From NCBI GenBank assembly GCA_016713505.1, contig JADJPA010000001.1, positions 558,001 to 622,000 on the forward strand: DNA of 64,000 nt, given 5' to 3'. This document shows, in pieces, positions 34,076-43,029 of this stretch. Within the stretch, counting starts at the first letter, position 1. Each line of letters begins with the position of its first letter. Source of the DNA: Candidatus Competibacteraceae bacterium. GTDB taxonomy: Bacteria; Pseudomonadota; Gammaproteobacteria; Competibacterales; Competibacteraceae. Under the pieces are notes generated by a model that saw nothing but the letters and a program-made list of their open reading frames with translations, had not been told where the DNA came from and ran no database searches. The position numbers and the translations under genes are program-made.

Positions 34076-35362
34076 ATGTTTAGGCAAGGTAATCATGCGG
34101 AACTATCCAGCGCCTTGGACGCCATTGGGTCGAGCTTGGCTATTTTTGAACTCCAAGGCGGAACAAGTCATTTCAGATTTGTCAGCGCCAACGCCCTCTA
34201 TGAAGAAATCATTGAAAGGCCGGTTTCTGAATGTATTGGCAAGACCCTGATTGAAATTTTACCGCGCTATGTGGAAAAACAGCTCAAAGCTTTTTTTCGG
34301 AATTGCCTGAACGAACAGATTTCCCAAGAAAGTGAAATGGTCATCGAAAGAGATGGCGTTACCCGCTGGTGGCGCATAATCGCTTCGCCGGTTTTTTCAA
34401 TGGGTGATGAGCACAAGCGGGTGATCAATACGTGCATTGAAATCACCGACAAAAAACTGTTGGAACGACAGCTCAATATTACCAGACAGCGTTTTCAGGC
34501 CGTCATCGAAAATGCGTATGATGGCATCATCACCATCGATGAAAAACACACCATCAAATTGATGAACGAAGCCGCGCGAGATATTTTCGGGGTGAGCGAA
34601 ACGGACGTGCTCGGCAGCAATCTCAGTCGTTTCATCCCTTTGCGATATCGGACCAAGCACTCTGAATATGTCGCCTCGTTTCGCGGTTCCGCAGTGGACG
34701 CCCGGCCGATGCATTCGAGAGTCGCGGTGACCGGGCTGCGGGCTGACGGCAGTGAAGTCCCGTTGGAAGTGGCGATTTCCAAGATCAGGGTCGGCGCTGA
34801 CATCGAAATGACTGCGGTGCTGCGGGATATTTCGGAACGAGCCAGATTGATCGACGAACTGTCCAGAGCGGCCACTCAGGATGCCCTAACCGGGCTTTAT
34901 AACAGACGGTTCACCACCGGAATTTTAAACAAGGAATTGGAGCGGTGCAGACGGTTCAAGCGCAACTTGGGAATTGCGATGATCGATTTGGATGACTTCA
35001 AAAAGATCAATGACACGTATGGCCATGTCTATGGGGATGCCGTTCTTAAAATGATAGCGGAAATACTGTCAAAAAATGTTCGAGAAATTGATACATCCTG
35101 TCGCTGGGGAGGCGAGGAATTCATCGTGCTTCTGCCAGAAGCCAATTTTGAAATGGCCGCCGCATGGGCAGAGCGCGTCCGTAAAATCATCGCCTCCACC
35201 CATGTTAAAAGCCACGACGAGCAGGCCATCCACGTTACTGCCAGCTTCGGAGTAGCCGCCACTAACGGGGAAGAGCCAACGCTGGAAAGTCTGATGCAAA
35301 AAGTCGATAAGGCCCTTTATAGTGCAAAAGAAAATGGTAAAAATTGCGTTTGTGGGCTTTAA
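34076..35362 (+). CDS. PAS-PAS-GGDEF diguanylate cyclase
   Basis: The 428-residue protein has two PAS-type sensor domains (about residues 10-125 and 140-255) and a GGDEF domain from about 265. The active site GGEEF is at 345-349. An RxxD inhibitory site (336-339) lies just before it, so product inhibition by cyclic di-GMP is likely. No membrane segment is present, so it should sense a cytoplasmic signal. It makes cyclic di-GMP from two GTP. It has no EAL domain. Confidence 0.93.
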   Translation: MFRQGNHAELSSALDAIGSSLAIFELQGGTSHFRFVSANALYEEIIERPVSECIGKTLIEILPRYVEKQLKAFFRNCLNEQISQESEMVIERDGVTRWWRIIASPVFSMGDEHKRVINTCIEITDKKLLERQLNITRQRFQAVIENAYDGIITIDEKHTIKLMNEAARDIFGVSETDVLGSNLSRFIPLRYRTKHSEYVASFRGSAVDARPMHSRVAVTGLRADGSEVPLEVAISKIRVGADIEMTAVLRDISERARLIDELSRAATQDALTGLYNRRFTTGILNKELERCRRFKRNLGIAMIDLDDFKKINDTYGHVYGDAVLKMIAEILSKNVREIDTSCRWGGEEFIVLLPEANFEMAAAWAERVRKIIASTHVKSHDEQAIHVTASFGVAATNGEEPTLESLMQKVDKALYSAKENGKNCVCGL

Positions 35363-35365
35363 TAA

Positions 35366-35896
35366 TCACTCATCACACGTCCCCTTGTTATCAAAATGAT
35401 CGGGTTGATTGCTCCAACCGATTTGGCCTTTTTTATTGCCGATCTTTACCCACCAAATCGACGTTGGCCTACGAATAATTTTCAGGTTGCTCATGCCCTC
35501 AAAATTTCTCACTCTTTTTCCTCTATACCAAATCTTATAAATATCTTTTCCCAGCGGCGTCAACAAATAAACAGTTTCATCTTTTTTTGCCGGCTCGTCG
35601 TTCAGAGTCATGGCTTTCAGCAATTTTGCTTCGCCCGCTTCATCAGTAATAACCACGCCTGTCAAGCCGTTGACTGTGTCATACTTTTTAGCTGTAAACA
35701 CAACGGGCGCGTTTTCCGTCCGCGCGGTTCTGATCGGTGTATCTTTCTTAACAGTCCATTCCCGATAGCGACAGCATTCGAAAGGGCAGACGCCGTGATC
35801 TTCAAAATTCGTGGGATGAAACATATAAGGCCTTGCCGAAGGCGCGCATGAAGCCAGCAGGGCGGCTGAAGTAAGCCAGTATTTGAACTGTTTCAT
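35366..35896 (-). CDS. Putative lipoprotein, function unknown
   Basis: The 176-residue protein starts MKQFKYWLTSAALLASC, a short signal peptide with a lipobox-like end (LLASC). The mature part contains several Cys (GVCPFECCRYREW) and a C-terminal SH3-like pattern (TSIWWVKIGNKKGQIGW). It is likely anchored to a membrane and faces the periplasm. The start at 35896 is preferred over one ten codons upstream because it gives the signal peptide. The family is not recognised. Confidence 0.65.
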   Translation of the reverse strand: MKQFKYWLTSAALLASCAPSARPYMFHPTNFEDHGVCPFECCRYREWTVKKDTPIRTARTENAPVVFTAKKYDTVNGLTGVVITDEAGEAKLLKAMTLNDEPAKKDETVYLLTPLGKDIYKIWYRGKRVRNFEGMSNLKIIRRPTSIWWVKIGNKKGQIGWSNQPDHFDNKGTCDE

Positions 35897-35994
35897 GACC
35901 GCCTCTTGAGAGCATGAAACCAGCAACGACGCTCGGCAAGTAGCTTCGATCCTGGTACTTTTGCGCCGGTCCGAATGAGCGTGCTCGAATCACT

Positions 35995-36489
35995 TTAGGG
36001 CAGCTTTTTACGCACGGGTTCCGCACAGGAGCGATCGCGCGTGGGATTGTTCGCAATCGCGGCGCCAATTTCCCAGGCCGCGATCCCACCCGGTATCCGA
36101 TGAAACAATGGATGGGTTTCTGGCAGCTCGACGGACCACAGGCTGGCCAGCCAATCGGGAGCTCTCAATGTCAGCTTGGCTCGCAAGTGATTCCATTCGT
36201 GCTCGATTTGTCCAAGGCTGGCTGGAATCGACTCCCATTCACCCGGTGGGCCGATCTTGTGACGGTTGAAATGATAGCCACGGCGACTGGCTTCATCGCA
36301 AATGACTGTCAGGTACTGAGCGATTTGCCGAGTCGGCGCCGCGCATTCGCGAAAGCGCGCCAGTTGCGGATGACGTTGATAGCCTTTGGTTTGCTGGCGT
36401 AACACGGCTTGCGCGAGCAGAGCTTCGCGCCAGAGGGCTAGCAGGCCTTTTGTGTCGAGGTATTTTGGATGCAGCGTCCACAAACGCAT
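35995..36489 (-). CDS. Pyrimidine-dimer DNA glycosylase/endonuclease V family protein
   Basis: The 164-residue protein matches the Pyr_excise family: MRLWTLHPKYLDTKGLLALW, then QTKGYQRHPQLARFR, then a mid part EASRRGYHFNRHKIG. The founding enzyme, phage T4 endonuclease V, excises UV-induced pyrimidine dimers. Bacterial relatives keep the N-terminal part used for catalysis. It is a single gene. The C-terminal half (LPETHPLFHRIPGGIAAWE) is also common to the family. Confidence 0.85.
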   Translation of the reverse strand: MRLWTLHPKYLDTKGLLALWREALLAQAVLRQQTKGYQRHPQLARFRECAAPTRQIAQYLTVICDEASRRGYHFNRHKIGPPGEWESIPASLGQIEHEWNHLRAKLTLRAPDWLASLWSVELPETHPLFHRIPGGIAAWEIGAAIANNPTRDRSCAEPVRKKLP

Positions 36490-36639
36490 GACTTTTAGAC
36501 CGACGACCCGACAGGGTAGGATGTTCGGGATTCAAGCGATTCATAACCTGCCGCCGTTGGTTTAGGATAAGGGCATTGCCGTTTGCTCGGTTGTGGCGAC
36601 CGAGGCCGCAGTTGAAGGTTGGATGTCAGGAGGGAAACC

Positions 36640-37122
36640 ATGCTCGGCATTATTCCATTTTCTAGCCAATACGCTAACGGTGTTGTCGAGGTCATTCTTC
36701 CGATTCAGCAATCTGAGTTCGATATCCCCATCACGCTTGCGGCGCAACCCGATTTGCAAGACATTCCCGGTTTCTACCAGCAGGGTAAGGGCAATTTCTG
36801 GATCGCCTTGGATGGTCAGGACGTGGTGGGCACGGTCGCCTTGCTCGATATCGGCAACAATCAGGCCGCCTTGCGCAAGATGTTCGTCAAGGCTACGCAT
36901 CGCGGTCGGCAGCAGGCTGTTGCCAAACAGTTGCTCGATACGCTCTTGACATGGTGTCACACGCAGGGAGTTCTGGAAGTCTACCTCGGTACGACGGCGA
37001 AGTTTCTAGCCGCCCATCGATTTTATGAGAAGAATGGCTTTGGCGAGATCATGCGCGATGCGCTACCGACGAACTTTCCGGTGATGGCGGTCGATAGCCG
37101 ATTCTATCGTCGGAGTCTGTAA
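36640..37122 (+). CDS. GNAT-family N-acetyltransferase
   Basis: The 160-residue protein has the acetyl-CoA binding pattern of GNAT enzymes: LRKMFVKATHRGRQQAVAKQ (motif A), then LGTTAKFLAAHRFYEKNGF (motif B). The ATG at 36640 follows a GGAGG ribosome site. The acceptor substrate is unknown. It is a single gene between divergent neighbours. Confidence 0.88.
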   Translation: MLGIIPFSSQYANGVVEVILPIQQSEFDIPITLAAQPDLQDIPGFYQQGKGNFWIALDGQDVVGTVALLDIGNNQAALRKMFVKATHRGRQQAVAKQLLDTLLTWCHTQGVLEVYLGTTAKFLAAHRFYEKNGFGEIMRDALPTNFPVMAVDSRFYRRSL

Positions 37123-37388
37123 GGCGGTCAGATTGCTACCAAATCTGCTGAGGTAAGTCTGCTGAGCCGAGACATCGGCCCCCGATGGAGCAAACAGTCA
37201 GGCCGGATGTAGTGTATCCATGCCAAGCCTGTGGTAAGACCCTTTCCACTCGTACCCCTTCATTTCAACTCACTATCCAAAAAAGCCATCCGAGTTTGTC
37301 CGAATTGTTAGCAATCCGGCAAGTTTCCGCTCTAGGCTACACTAACGCGCCAGTCGCCTACCGATCTCGTTGATAACAGATTCCACTC

Positions 37389-39287
37389 ATGCCCTTAATC
37401 AGCTTCGATAATCTCTCCATCGCCTTCGGCGCGGAAAAACTGCTGGATTGCGCCAGCTTTCAGTTGGATGCGGGCGAGCGGGTCTGCCTGATCGGGCGCA
37501 ACGGCGCGGGCAAGACCACCTTGTTGCGGCTGCTGGCGGGCGAAATCCACGCGGATGGCGGTGAGATCTGGCGGCAGCCGGGTTTGCGCATCGCCACGTT
37601 GGCGCAGGAGTTGCCCGCCGATACCACCGCCACGGTGTTTGATATGGTCGCCGGTGGCTTGGAAGGGCTGGGCGATTTACTGGCCGATTACCACGACGCG
37701 GCGCTGCGCCTGACCCACGACCACGCACCGGAGCAGATGCGCCGGATGGAACGCTTGCAGCACGAACTGGAAGCGCGTGACGGCTGGCGCTGGCAGCAGC
37801 GGGTCGAAACCGTCATCAGCCGCCTGCAACTGCCGGCGGATACGCCGCTGGCGGAACTGTCGGGCGGGTGGCGGCGGCGGGTGCTATTAGGGCGGGCGCT
37901 GGTGCGCGAACCCGATATCCTGTTGCTGGACGAGCCGACCAATCATCTCGACTTGGAAACTATCCAGTGGCTGGAAACCGAATTGCTGGAATTTCGCGGC
38001 GGGCTGCTGTTCGTCACCCACGACCGCGCCTTACTGCAACGGCTGGCGACCCGCTTGCTGGAGTTGGATCGCGGCGCGCTGACTTCCTGGCCGGGCGATT
38101 ATGCCGCCTTTGTCGAGAAAAAAGCCGCGCTTCTGGAAGTGGAAGCCCGCCACCAGGCTAAATTTGACAAGAACTTGGCGCAGGAAGAAGTCTGGATTCG
38201 GCAGGGCATCAAGGCGCGACGCACCCGCAACGAAGGTCGGGTGCGGGCGCTGTACGCCCTGCGCGAAGAACGCCGCCAGCGCCGCGAGCAACAGGGCAAG
38301 GCCAGCTTTGCGCTAGAGCAGGCGGAGCTGTCCGGCAAGTTGGTGATCGAGGCGCAACATCTCCAGTACGCCTGGCGGGACGAACCGCTGCTCCGCGACT
38401 TCTCGACTCGCATCCTGCGCGGCGAGCGCATCGGCCTGATCGGCCCCAACGGCTCCGGTAAGACCACGCTGTTGAATCTGCTGCTCGGTCGCCTGTCGCC
38501 AGATCGCGGCCAGGTACGGCACGGCACCAAACTGGAAATCGCCTATTTCGATCAACTACGCGAACATCTCGACCCGGAGCAGACCGTGCTGGATAGCGTT
38601 GCGGGCGGACGGGAGACGATTGAGGTTAACGGCCAGCGGCGGCATATCATCGGCTATCTCGGTGATTTTCTGTTCACTGCGCAACGGGTGCGCTCGCCGG
38701 TCAAATCACTGTCCGGCGGCGAGCGTAACCGGCTGTTGCTGGCGCGCTTGTTCACCCAACCGGCCAACTTGCTGGTGATGGACGAGCCGACTAACGATCT
38801 TGATCTGGAAACGCTGGAATTGCTGGAAGAACTGCTGCTGGAGTACACCGGTACGCTGCTGTTGGTCAGCCACGACCGGGCATTTCTGGATAACGTGGTG
38901 ACCAGTTGTCTGGTGTTTGAAGCCAACGGCCGGATTCAGGAATACGTCGGCGGTTACAGCGACTGGCTGCGCCAGCGCGCCTCACCGGAACCCCCGCCCG
39001 TTGTGAAACCAAAACCTGTTCCTGCACCATCGTCCAAACCCTCGAAACCGACGGCGGCGGGCAAATTGAGCTACAACGAGCGGCGTGAATTGGAGCAATT
39101 GCCCGCTCGCATTGAGGAACTGGAACAGCGCCAGCAGGAATTGCACGCCCTGACCGCCGATCCCGCTTTTTATAGACAGGATGCGGCTGTGGTGGCGCAG
39201 CAGTTGGAAGCATTAAAAAAACTGGAAGCGGAATTAGAAACGAGTTATGCGCGGTGGGAAGTATTGGAAGGGCGGGGTGGGGTTTGA
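37389..39287 (+). CDS. uup: ABC-F family ATPase Uup
   Basis: The 632-residue protein has two ATP-binding cassettes with Walker A motifs GRNGAGKTT and GPNGSGKTT, signature motifs LSGGWRRR and LSGGERNR, and Walker B ends LLDEPTNHLD and VMDEPTNDLD. The C-terminal 80 residues form a coiled-coil tail (LSYNERRELEQLPARIEELE) typical of Uup. Uup works with the ribosome and limits precise excision of transposons. It has no membrane domain. The next gene starts 21 bases later and may share its message, though its base composition is very different. Confidence 0.92.
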   Translation: MPLISFDNLSIAFGAEKLLDCASFQLDAGERVCLIGRNGAGKTTLLRLLAGEIHADGGEIWRQPGLRIATLAQELPADTTATVFDMVAGGLEGLGDLLADYHDAALRLTHDHAPEQMRRMERLQHELEARDGWRWQQRVETVISRLQLPADTPLAELSGGWRRRVLLGRALVREPDILLLDEPTNHLDLETIQWLETELLEFRGGLLFVTHDRALLQRLATRLLELDRGALTSWPGDYAAFVEKKAALLEVEARHQAKFDKNLAQEEVWIRQGIKARRTRNEGRVRALYALREERRQRREQQGKASFALEQAELSGKLVIEAQHLQYAWRDEPLLRDFSTRILRGERIGLIGPNGSGKTTLLNLLLGRLSPDRGQVRHGTKLEIAYFDQLREHLDPEQTVLDSVAGGRETIEVNGQRRHIIGYLGDFLFTAQRVRSPVKSLSGGERNRLLLARLFTQPANLLVMDEPTNDLDLETLELLEELLLEYTGTLLLVSHDRAFLDNVVTSCLVFEANGRIQEYVGGYSDWLRQRASPEPPPVVKPKPVPAPSSKPSKPTAAGKLSYNERRELEQLPARIEELEQRQQELHALTADPAFYRQDAAVVAQQLEALKKLEAELETSYARWEVLEGRGGV

Positions 39288-39308
39288 GATCAAATAGGAG
39301 AAATGGTA

Positions 39309-39905
39309 ATGGGATTGATTGATGAAGCGATGCAAAATTCTAAATGCATCATTAGCGTTATCGGGAGTCATGCTGGAGAAGGCATAAACAATATTCTGGA
39401 TAGAAAGAAAGCTGATATTCAAAAAATAGGTAAAACATTTTGGATTGTTAAATCAAGCACAATATCGCCTTCAGAAGTTCAAGGTATTTGTAATGCAACC
39501 CCGATATATACACTATTTATCGGACCAGCGAGCAAAGGAGGCGCTAAAGATACCAAGAATGAAACGGTAGCTAAATCCTATTCAGAAGATTATAGGATAT
39601 GGCATCCACTTCCAGAACATCTAACACCGGTTACCGGCAAATTGGATTCACAAACAACTGCTCTTGTTTTTGACAGAATTGAAACCGGTTTTGATGAAAT
39701 GATTAATTTATGGGATTACAGTGAGCAAGACGATCAACCACTGAAATTAAGTCTTGGTCGCTCCACGACTCATGCTATACAGAAAGATCCCAAAAATCAT
39801 CCTGATCGGATGAAATCACCTCATCGTAAATTAATTGCTATAGCGCGATTGGTGAAGCCTTATGCTGTGTGGGTTGATTCAAAGTTAAAATTTGGTGTGG
39901 ACTAG
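39309..39905 (+). CDS. AT-rich gene of unknown function
   Basis: The 198-residue product is not one I recognise. It contains CIISVIGSHAGEGINNILDR near the start and a basic C-terminus (HRKLIAIARLVKPYAVWVDS). The ATG at 39309 lies 9 bases after AGGAG and is preferred over one at 39303. Its low GC content contrasts with uup directly upstream, and it marks the left edge of an accessory island. Its end overlaps the end of the convergent next gene by 4 bases. Confidence 0.6.
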   Translation: MGLIDEAMQNSKCIISVIGSHAGEGINNILDRKKADIQKIGKTFWIVKSSTISPSEVQGICNATPIYTLFIGPASKGGAKDTKNETVAKSYSEDYRIWHPLPEHLTPVTGKLDSQTTALVFDRIETGFDEMINLWDYSEQDDQPLKLSLGRSTTHAIQKDPKNHPDRMKSPHRKLIAIARLVKPYAVWVDSKLKFGVD

Positions 39906-40663
39906 CGGTGTATTTCATCAGGTGGTGTTTCTGCTGGTTCAGCGGGTTCATGACCTAGATTGACGCCAACGCTTGCCCCCATCCCAACCCCCATCCCAGT
40001 GCCCATTCCACCCTCCATACCACCCCCTTTGCCACCGCCACCCCCCGCTCGATTCGCGCCGCCTGCACCGCTGTCACCGCCTCGGCCGCCGCTGGCGCTC
40101 GGCCGCAATGGCCCCTGGCTGGGGATAATCAGGCTGGGAGGAATCGGCGCTAGATCGAGCGCCTGGCGGGTGAAATTGCGCAACGACACCACTAACTCAG
40201 CTAGCTCGACTTTACGACCAGCCACCATTTCGGTCGCGGCGTGCGCGGCCAGCCGAACTTGTTCGTCCGTGCCCAGCAGGATGACATCCGATAAGGCTGC
40301 TTCGACCGCATCGCGGATGCGGCGGCGACGTTCGGAACCCACGTAAGGCTGGCCGTCACCGCTCGCGCGCGTTGATTCGCTGCCGTCTTCAGCCACATCA
40401 GCCGCCATTTCCATCTGACGCAGTTGCCGCAAGTGGCTGGGATCGACCGACAGTTCGCCGGTGAATGACCCGCCCAACGTCTTGTAAGCAGCGATGAGGG
40501 TGCGCAGGCGTTCGTTGATCTGGCGGTTTTCGCGCTCGCGCCGCCGCTGGATGGTTTGCATGAAAATCAAACGAATACCGACCGCAATCAGCGTCACCAC
40601 GATCAGCCCAAACAGGGTAGACGCTAGGGTGTTCCAGGAACTGAAGTCGAGAGCGCCGCGCAT
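39902..40663 (-). CDS. Single-pass membrane protein with Gly/Met-rich tail, unknown
   Basis: The 253-residue protein has one membrane segment at about 13-34 (TLASTLFGLIVVTLIAVGIR), then a long cytoplasmic helical part (RRRERENRQINERLRTLIAA), and a low-complexity tail with many Gly-Met pairs (GGMGTGMGVGMG). The tail begins near residue 195. A protein like this could anchor a complex at the membrane. It lies within the accessory island but has GC-rich codons. I do not recognise it. Confidence 0.6.
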   Translation of the reverse strand: MRGALDFSSWNTLASTLFGLIVVTLIAVGIRLIFMQTIQRRRERENRQINERLRTLIAAYKTLGGSFTGELSVDPSHLRQLRQMEMAADVAEDGSESTRASGDGQPYVGSERRRRIRDAVEAALSDVILLGTDEQVRLAAHAATEMVAGRKVELAELVVSLRNFTRQALDLAPIPPSLIIPSQGPLRPSASGGRGGDSGAGGANRAGGGGGKGGGMEGGMGTGMGVGMGASVGVNLGHEPAEPAETPPDEIHR

Positions 40664-40761
40664 GGGAAGGCGTTATATCCTATTGTTATTATGGAAAATC
40701 CTATGGGCTGGGATCATTGCGGTCCGGACGGTAGCTGAACGTGGTTTGTTCGAGGCCACGA

Positions 40762-41148
40762 TTACCACAGAGTTCGCACGGGGTAGGCTTGAATGTGGCT
40801 ATCCGGGGTCAGCAGAGTCAAACTGTCGGCAATGGCTTGACAAATCAACATCCGATCAAAGGGGTCTTGATGATGCTTGGGTAACCGCCGTAATTCGAGG
40901 ACGGCGGCTTCATGGAGTTCCAGCGAGAGGATGTCATGCTTGTCGCGCTCGGTCGGAACATAAATATGGGGTGGTTCTGCTAGGGGTAGCCGTCCCAAAC
41001 CATGTTTGATTGCGATTTCCCAGACAGAGATCACACTGAGATAAAGCGTATGCGATGAATCAGTGATGAAGGCTTGGGCGTTAGCTGACAATTGCTTGGG
41101 ATCGCGTACGATCCAGAGAAAGACGCAGGTATCGAGCAGGATGTTCAT
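40762..41148 (-). CDS. vapC: PIN-domain toxin, VapC-type
   Basis: The 128-residue protein starts MNILLDTCVFLWIV with the first acidic PIN residue. It continues with SVISVWEIAIKHGLGRL and HHQDPFDRMLICQAI, which supply the further acidic residues of the RNase site. It overlaps the antitoxin gene by 4 bases (ATGA). This is a standard VapBC layout, antitoxin first. The target RNA is unknown. Confidence 0.9.
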   Translation of the reverse strand: MNILLDTCVFLWIVRDPKQLSANAQAFITDSSHTLYLSVISVWEIAIKHGLGRLPLAEPPHIYVPTERDKHDILSLELHEAAVLELRRLPKHHQDPFDRMLICQAIADSLTLLTPDSHIQAYPVRTLW

Positions 41149-41393
41149 TCAGTTTCGCCAGTGAAGGCGGCCAGGAATTCTGCGGGCAAGGGATCGAAGA
41201 ACTCAGGCGGTAGTTCGGTACCGCAATCCGCCGCCAGACCTAGAGGGCGTGGTCGGGTACGCGGCTTAGGTAGCGGGCGAATTTCAGCGATGGGAATGTT
41301 GCGTTTACATAACAGGATGGTTTCGCCTTGCTCCAGGGCAGGCAGATAACGAGACAAGTGGGTTTTGGCTTCGTGGATGTTGAGCTTGATCAT
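41145..41393 (-). CDS. vapB: Phd/YefM-type antitoxin
   Basis: The 82-residue protein begins MIKLNIHEAKTHLSRYLPAL, the N-terminal DNA-binding pattern of the Phd/YefM family. The C-terminal part (PPEFFDPLPAEFLAAF) should wrap around the toxin. Its gene precedes and overlaps the VapC toxin gene, so the pair is translated together and probably self-repressed. Confidence 0.9.
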   Translation of the reverse strand: MIKLNIHEAKTHLSRYLPALEQGETILLCKRNIPIAEIRPLPKPRTRPRPLGLAADCGTELPPEFFDPLPAEFLAAFTGETE

Positions 41394-41544
41394 GGGCTGA
41401 TATATGGTCCATAACTTAGTTTAGTGTAGTATGATATTGTTTTTATGTAATTTGCAAGTTTTGAGGATCAGTTTTTAGAACCTCAGTGATATGGGTGATG
41501 ATTCATCCGCCCCGCCTCTTGTTCACCTGAAGAACTCGGAGTAA

Positions 41545-41757
41545 ATGATTGTGAAGAATGATTCTATCGTTGATGAAGTTCGGAATAATGGTTTGGCGCT
41601 CATTGCACAATGTAATAATGATATTGAAGCTATTTTCAAAGCTCTCAAGGCGAGGGAGAGAATATCAGAACGCAGGGTTGTCAATCGTGAGCCGCGCCGA
41701 TTGCCGCCAAACAGCCATGCAGAGAAAATTGAGCCACAAAGCGCATCAATCGTTTAG
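41545..41757 (+). CDS. Small antitoxin-like protein
   Basis: The 70-residue protein (IVDEVRNNGLALIAQCNNDI, then EAIFKALKARERIS) resembles a family of short proteins, common in cyanobacteria, that sit upstream of toxin genes and share a VDEVR...YDL..IF..LK pattern. A GGAG ribosome site precedes the ATG. It may be the remains or partner of a toxin-antitoxin unit with the broken antitoxin directly downstream. No toxin gene is seen beside it. Confidence 0.5.
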   Translation: MIVKNDSIVDEVRNNGLALIAQCNNDIEAIFKALKARERISERRVVNREPRRLPPNSHAEKIEPQSASIV

Positions 41758-41786
41758 TGTGTGATGGGTTTCTTTGAGGTGTAACC

Positions 41787-41948
41787 ATGCAATGCGTCAT
41801 CAATTCATCGGGCGAGCGAGTTTCAGTGATTTTGCCTATTGCTGAATATTAGACTTTACTAAGCCAATCTTCTGGAAACAAAACCGCCTACCTACTGCGT
41901 GAGCCAAACGGAAGTATGCTACTAAAACGCATTGAGGATATTTTTTAA
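41787..41948 (+). pseudogene. Small YefM/Phd-like antitoxin with an in-frame amber stop
   Basis: Reading from the ATG at 41787 gives MQCVINSSGERVSVILPIAEY, a TAG stop (41850-41852), and then, in the same frame, TLLSQSSGNKTAYLLREPNG and SMLLKRIEDIF to TAA. The second part resembles the end of YefM-type antitoxins. A single C-to-T change (CAG to TAG) would turn a whole 53-codon gene into this. It is likely a recently broken antitoxin. Confidence 0.55.
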
Positions 41949-41994
41949 GACTGTAATTATATTTAATGGTTATATTAATCTAGGGAGTAGGTGT

Positions 41995-43011
41995 TTGAAT
42001 ATCTTTTTGGATGAGTCAGGATCATTTGTCAGTGCATCCAAACCTGACTCTTGGAATTCAATTGCCGCTTATATGAGTCCAGAATGTGATAGACGATACA
42101 TAGAGAAAATTTTGGCAGGCATAAGGAGATCAGTTGGCAACATCATGACTGCCGAGATAAAGCTCAAGCACCTAAATGAATTACAGTATTTTAAATTTCT
42201 TAAGCAGCTTGCTAGTTTAAATGGGGTTGTTTTCGCGGTTGCTACTGATGCAGGGATGAATCTACCTAATGACATTTTAGAGCATCAGAAAATTCAGGCT
42301 GAAAAAATAATAAAACATAAAGAAAAGATGTTGCATCAAACAGCTCGTGAAGGACTTCAGGCTCTTTCTGATCAGTTGAATACTCTTGCGCCTCAACTAT
42401 ACGTTCAGCTTCATTGTCAGATTAACTTGATGGCGACTATCATTAATAATGGTGTACTTTATTTTGTTCAAAGACATCCTCGAAGTCTTGGTTATTTTCG
42501 TTGGAAAATTGACCAAAAAAATTCAACTCGAACAGAGTATGAGAAAGCCTTTGTGTCGCTTACTCCAGCTTTGTTGCAATCAATTTCTCTTAGAAAACCA
42601 ATGTTAATGTTAGAAGGGTGTGATTACTCTGCATTTAGTCGGTTCGATTACAGTGCAGAGGAAAAGCCCACATATCTGCGTGATACCTATGGTGTCGAAA
42701 TTAATGATGATGCGGCAACAAACATAGGTATGTTAATTCGAGAAAATCTCAAGTTCGTTGATTCCTTGAATAGCCATGGGGTACAGATCGCAGACCTTTT
42801 GGCATCAGGTATACGTCGATGCCTACGACAAGAGTTTGGCGATAATGAAGGTGCGGCTGAGTTGTTAGGTAAGCTTATGGTTCAAAACTATCGAGATCAC
42901 CCACCTATACAATTTTTAGGATTCTCTAAATTAGAGCATAAGGTAGATACTGGGACAGCACGACTGTCCAGAATTATGGAAAACAATAGTCGTCCCATGC
43001 TTATAAGTTAG
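41995..43011 (+). CDS. DUF3800-domain protein
   Basis: The 338-residue protein begins NIFLDESGSFVSASKPDSWN and ends with GVQIADLLASGIRRCLRQEF. This is the DUF3800 pattern (an RNase H-like fold with acidic residues at both ends). I choose the TTG at 41995, seven bases after AGGGAG, because it gives the usual short N-terminus; an earlier TTG at 41932 is possible. DUF3800 proteins occur in defence loci, including one retron class, and this gene stands tail to tail with the giant gene of the retron-like cluster. It is strongly AT-rich, a sign of transfer. The function is unproven. Confidence 0.75.
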   Translation: MNIFLDESGSFVSASKPDSWNSIAAYMSPECDRRYIEKILAGIRRSVGNIMTAEIKLKHLNELQYFKFLKQLASLNGVVFAVATDAGMNLPNDILEHQKIQAEKIIKHKEKMLHQTAREGLQALSDQLNTLAPQLYVQLHCQINLMATIINNGVLYFVQRHPRSLGYFRWKIDQKNSTRTEYEKAFVSLTPALLQSISLRKPMLMLEGCDYSAFSRFDYSAEEKPTYLRDTYGVEINDDAATNIGMLIRENLKFVDSLNSHGVQIADLLASGIRRCLRQEFGDNEGAAELLGKLMVQNYRDHPPIQFLGFSKLEHKVDTGTARLSRIMENNSRPMLIS

Positions 43012-43029
43012 TTATCGGAACCAAAAAAT

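Noticed and set aside
37123..37388. Possible small gene (62 codons) between GNAT and uup
   Set aside because: There is no ribosome site or family resemblance; the stretch is most likely the uup upstream region.
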